DNA from: Alphaproteobacteria bacterium
Lineage (GTDB): Bacteria > Pseudomonadota > Alphaproteobacteria > Rhodobacterales > Rhodobacteraceae
DNA length: 21,172 nucleotides
Assembly (NCBI GenBank): GCA_013151535.1
Contig: JAADIC010000322.1
Span: forward strand, 1-21,172
Reading direction: 5' to 3'
The notes below the pieces were generated by a model. That model searched no databases. It was not told the DNA's origin and was given only the letters and a program-made list of their open reading frames with translations. Shown in pieces: positions 19,896 through 21,172 of the stretch. The position numbers and the translations under genes are program-made. Within the stretch, counting starts at the first letter, position 1, and each line of letters starts with the position of its first letter.

Positions 19896-21172
19896 ATTTC
19901 GGCCCTGAGATTGCGGATTACAGCGCGATAAGCCGCCGTGATTTCGGCGCGACGGATATGGGCGTGATCGCGCACCAGATGCCGTCCTGCCGACCAGACA
20001 TTGCGCACCTGTCGATCATCACGGGCAAATATCCACGCATCAAGCAGCATGTCACCCTTGAGGCCGTCAAGATCGGGGCGATCGGTGCTGATGTCCAGAA
20101 CATCGGCCCATTCGCCAACCGCCAACACCCCCGTGCCACGTCCCAGAGCCTGCGCGGCACCCTTGGCTGCGCCTTCAAGGATCACCCGTCCGGTGGATTT
20201 GTCAGCCGTGGCCAAGGCAGCGCGGCTTTGATCGCGAAGCCGCTGGGAATACTCCAGCGTGCGGATTTCTTCGGTTAGCGAAATGCGGATATTGCTGTCC
20301 GAACCAAAGCCGAACCGCCCGCCATGGTGCAAATAGCGCACCCCGTCAAAAATGCCATCACCCAGATTGCTTTCGGTGATCGGACACAGCCCCGCCACCG
20401 CCCCACTGGCCGCCATCCCCCTGGTTTCGGCGGCTGTCATCTGGGTTGCGTGGATCAGGCACCAGCGCTGATCGACGTCGAAAATATTCAACATCCACTC
20501 CACCGGGCGGGCACCCAGATGGGCGATAACTTCAATAACTTCAGCGGTTTGCTCGGCGATATGCATGTGGATCGGGCCATTGCCCGCCAGTTCGGGCACA
20601 TGCTCCAGCATGTCGCGCGAAACCGCCCGCAGAGAGTGGGGCGCAACGCCGGACAGGCAATCTGCGGGCAGGGTTTTCAAGCTGTCGCCTGCCTGCCCGA
20701 TAAGCCGCGTGAACTGGTCCAGATCGTTCTTGAACCGCAACTGCCCACCTTCAAGCGCGCGGCCATCACAGCCGCCTTGGGCGTAGAGCACTGGCAGGTA
20801 AGTCAACCCGATGCCGCTGGTCTGTTGGGCGGCAAAAATACGCTCGGACAGCTCCGCCAGATTGTCGTAAGGCGCGCCACCCTGGGCATGGTGCAGGTAG
20901 TGGAACTCGCCAACCGAGGCAAAACCCGCCTCCAGCATTTCCATTTGAACGTAAGCGGCAATCGCCTCGATATCATCGGGCGACAGCAGATCAAGGAAGC
21001 GATACATCAGTTTTCGCCATGTCCAGAAACTGTCACTCGGGTCAGCCCCGCGCGCCTCGGTCAGGCCAGCCATAGCGCGTTGGAAGGCGTGGGAATGCAG
21101 GTTCCCGGGGGCGGGCAGGGCGAGGTTCAGGCGCTGGCCATCGGGTTTCGCATCGGGTGTAATTTCAGCGAT
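19892..21172 (-). CDS. hutF: formimidoylglutamate deiminase HutF, N-terminus missing at window edge
   Basis: HutF is a zinc amidohydrolase that deaminates N-formimino-L-glutamate to N-formyl-L-glutamate in the five-step histidine degradation pathway. The reading frame stays open to base 21172, 33 codons beyond the ATG at 21073. It includes the metal-binding LHSHAFQRAMAGLTE, so the gene is cut by the window edge and does not start at 21073. Further active-site motifs are HMHIAEQ (His), LIHATQM (His) and FGSDSN (Asp), with PITESNLGDGIF typical of HutF. About 426 residues are visible of a usual 450 or so. It overlaps hutC by four bases. Confidence 0.95.
   Translation of the reverse strand: MAEITPDAKPDGQRLNLALPAPGNLHSHAFQRAMAGLTEARGADPSDSFWTWRKLMYRFLDLLSPDDIEAIAAYVQMEMLEAGFASVGEFHYLHHAQGGAPYDNLAELSERIFAAQQTSGIGLTYLPVLYAQGGCDGRALEGGQLRFKNDLDQFTRLIGQAGDSLKTLPADCLSGVAPHSLRAVSRDMLEHVPELAGNGPIHMHIAEQTAEVIEVIAHLGARPVEWMLNIFDVDQRWCLIHATQMTAAETRGMAASGAVAGLCPITESNLGDGIFDGVRYLHHGGRFGFGSDSNIRISLTEEIRTLEYSQRLRDQSRAALATADKSTGRVILEGAAKGAAQALGRGTGVLAVGEWADVLDISTDRPDLDGLKGDMLLDAWIFARDDRQVRNVWSAGRHLVRDHAHIRRAEITAAYRAVIRNLRAEM

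Overview
The window looks like chromosomal DNA of an alphaproteobacterium, most likely Rhodobacteraceae/roseobacter-type. This is inferred from gene content and protein style: a high-GC backbone, a HutF-type histidine pathway, NirK, a SufT/A-type carrier/TfoX neighbourhood, and tRNA-Val(UAC) and tRNA-Asp(GUC) near lon. Most of it is housekeeping sequence interrupted by small non-autonomous mobile elements.

Layout. 1-381 is the C-terminus of dihydrolipoamide dehydrogenase. dnaB (minus) converges on it. A 39-aa membrane peptide and two strong hairpins lie between dnaB and tpiA (minus); the second hairpin supplies the tpiA stop codon. A minus-strand block follows: SufT-like DUF59 protein, single-domain MetE-like methyltransferase, A-type Fe-S carrier, TfoX-domain protein, a possible 28-aa ORF, and tpiA. 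tgt (plus) diverges from sufT. Downstream of tgt is a tandem array of about 16.6 copies of an 8-bp unit, then an HSL-type esterase (minus) divergent from lon (plus). A 286-bp structured MITE-like element separates lon from a polytopic DUF4396 protein with a His-rich loop.

Accessory region 12396-15947. An intact tRNA-Val(UAC) gene is followed by two further copies of its 3' half, at 14519 and 15899. These are the footprints of site-specific integration and delimit two tandem mini-islands of about 2.1 and 1.4 kb. Island A carries a nitronate-monooxygenase-family flavoprotein with a Cys-rich tail, a doubtful 70-aa ORF, and a MITE. Island B carries a secreted TagO/VasI-like protein with no visible type VI genes nearby, a decayed HNH-endonuclease fragment and a small ORF. 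Neither island has an integrase, so they look like integrase-less, att-flanked (CIME-like) cassettes stacked at one tRNA. This is the most interesting structure in the window.

After the islands the backbone resumes with a DUF1127 protein and its terminator, a histidine-phosphatase protein, copper nitrite reductase nirK (minus, with two FNR/NNR-type boxes upstream), two tRNA-Asp genes, a second copy of the island-A MITE, and a histidine-utilisation pair hutF-hutC (minus, GTGA overlap). hutF runs off the right edge.
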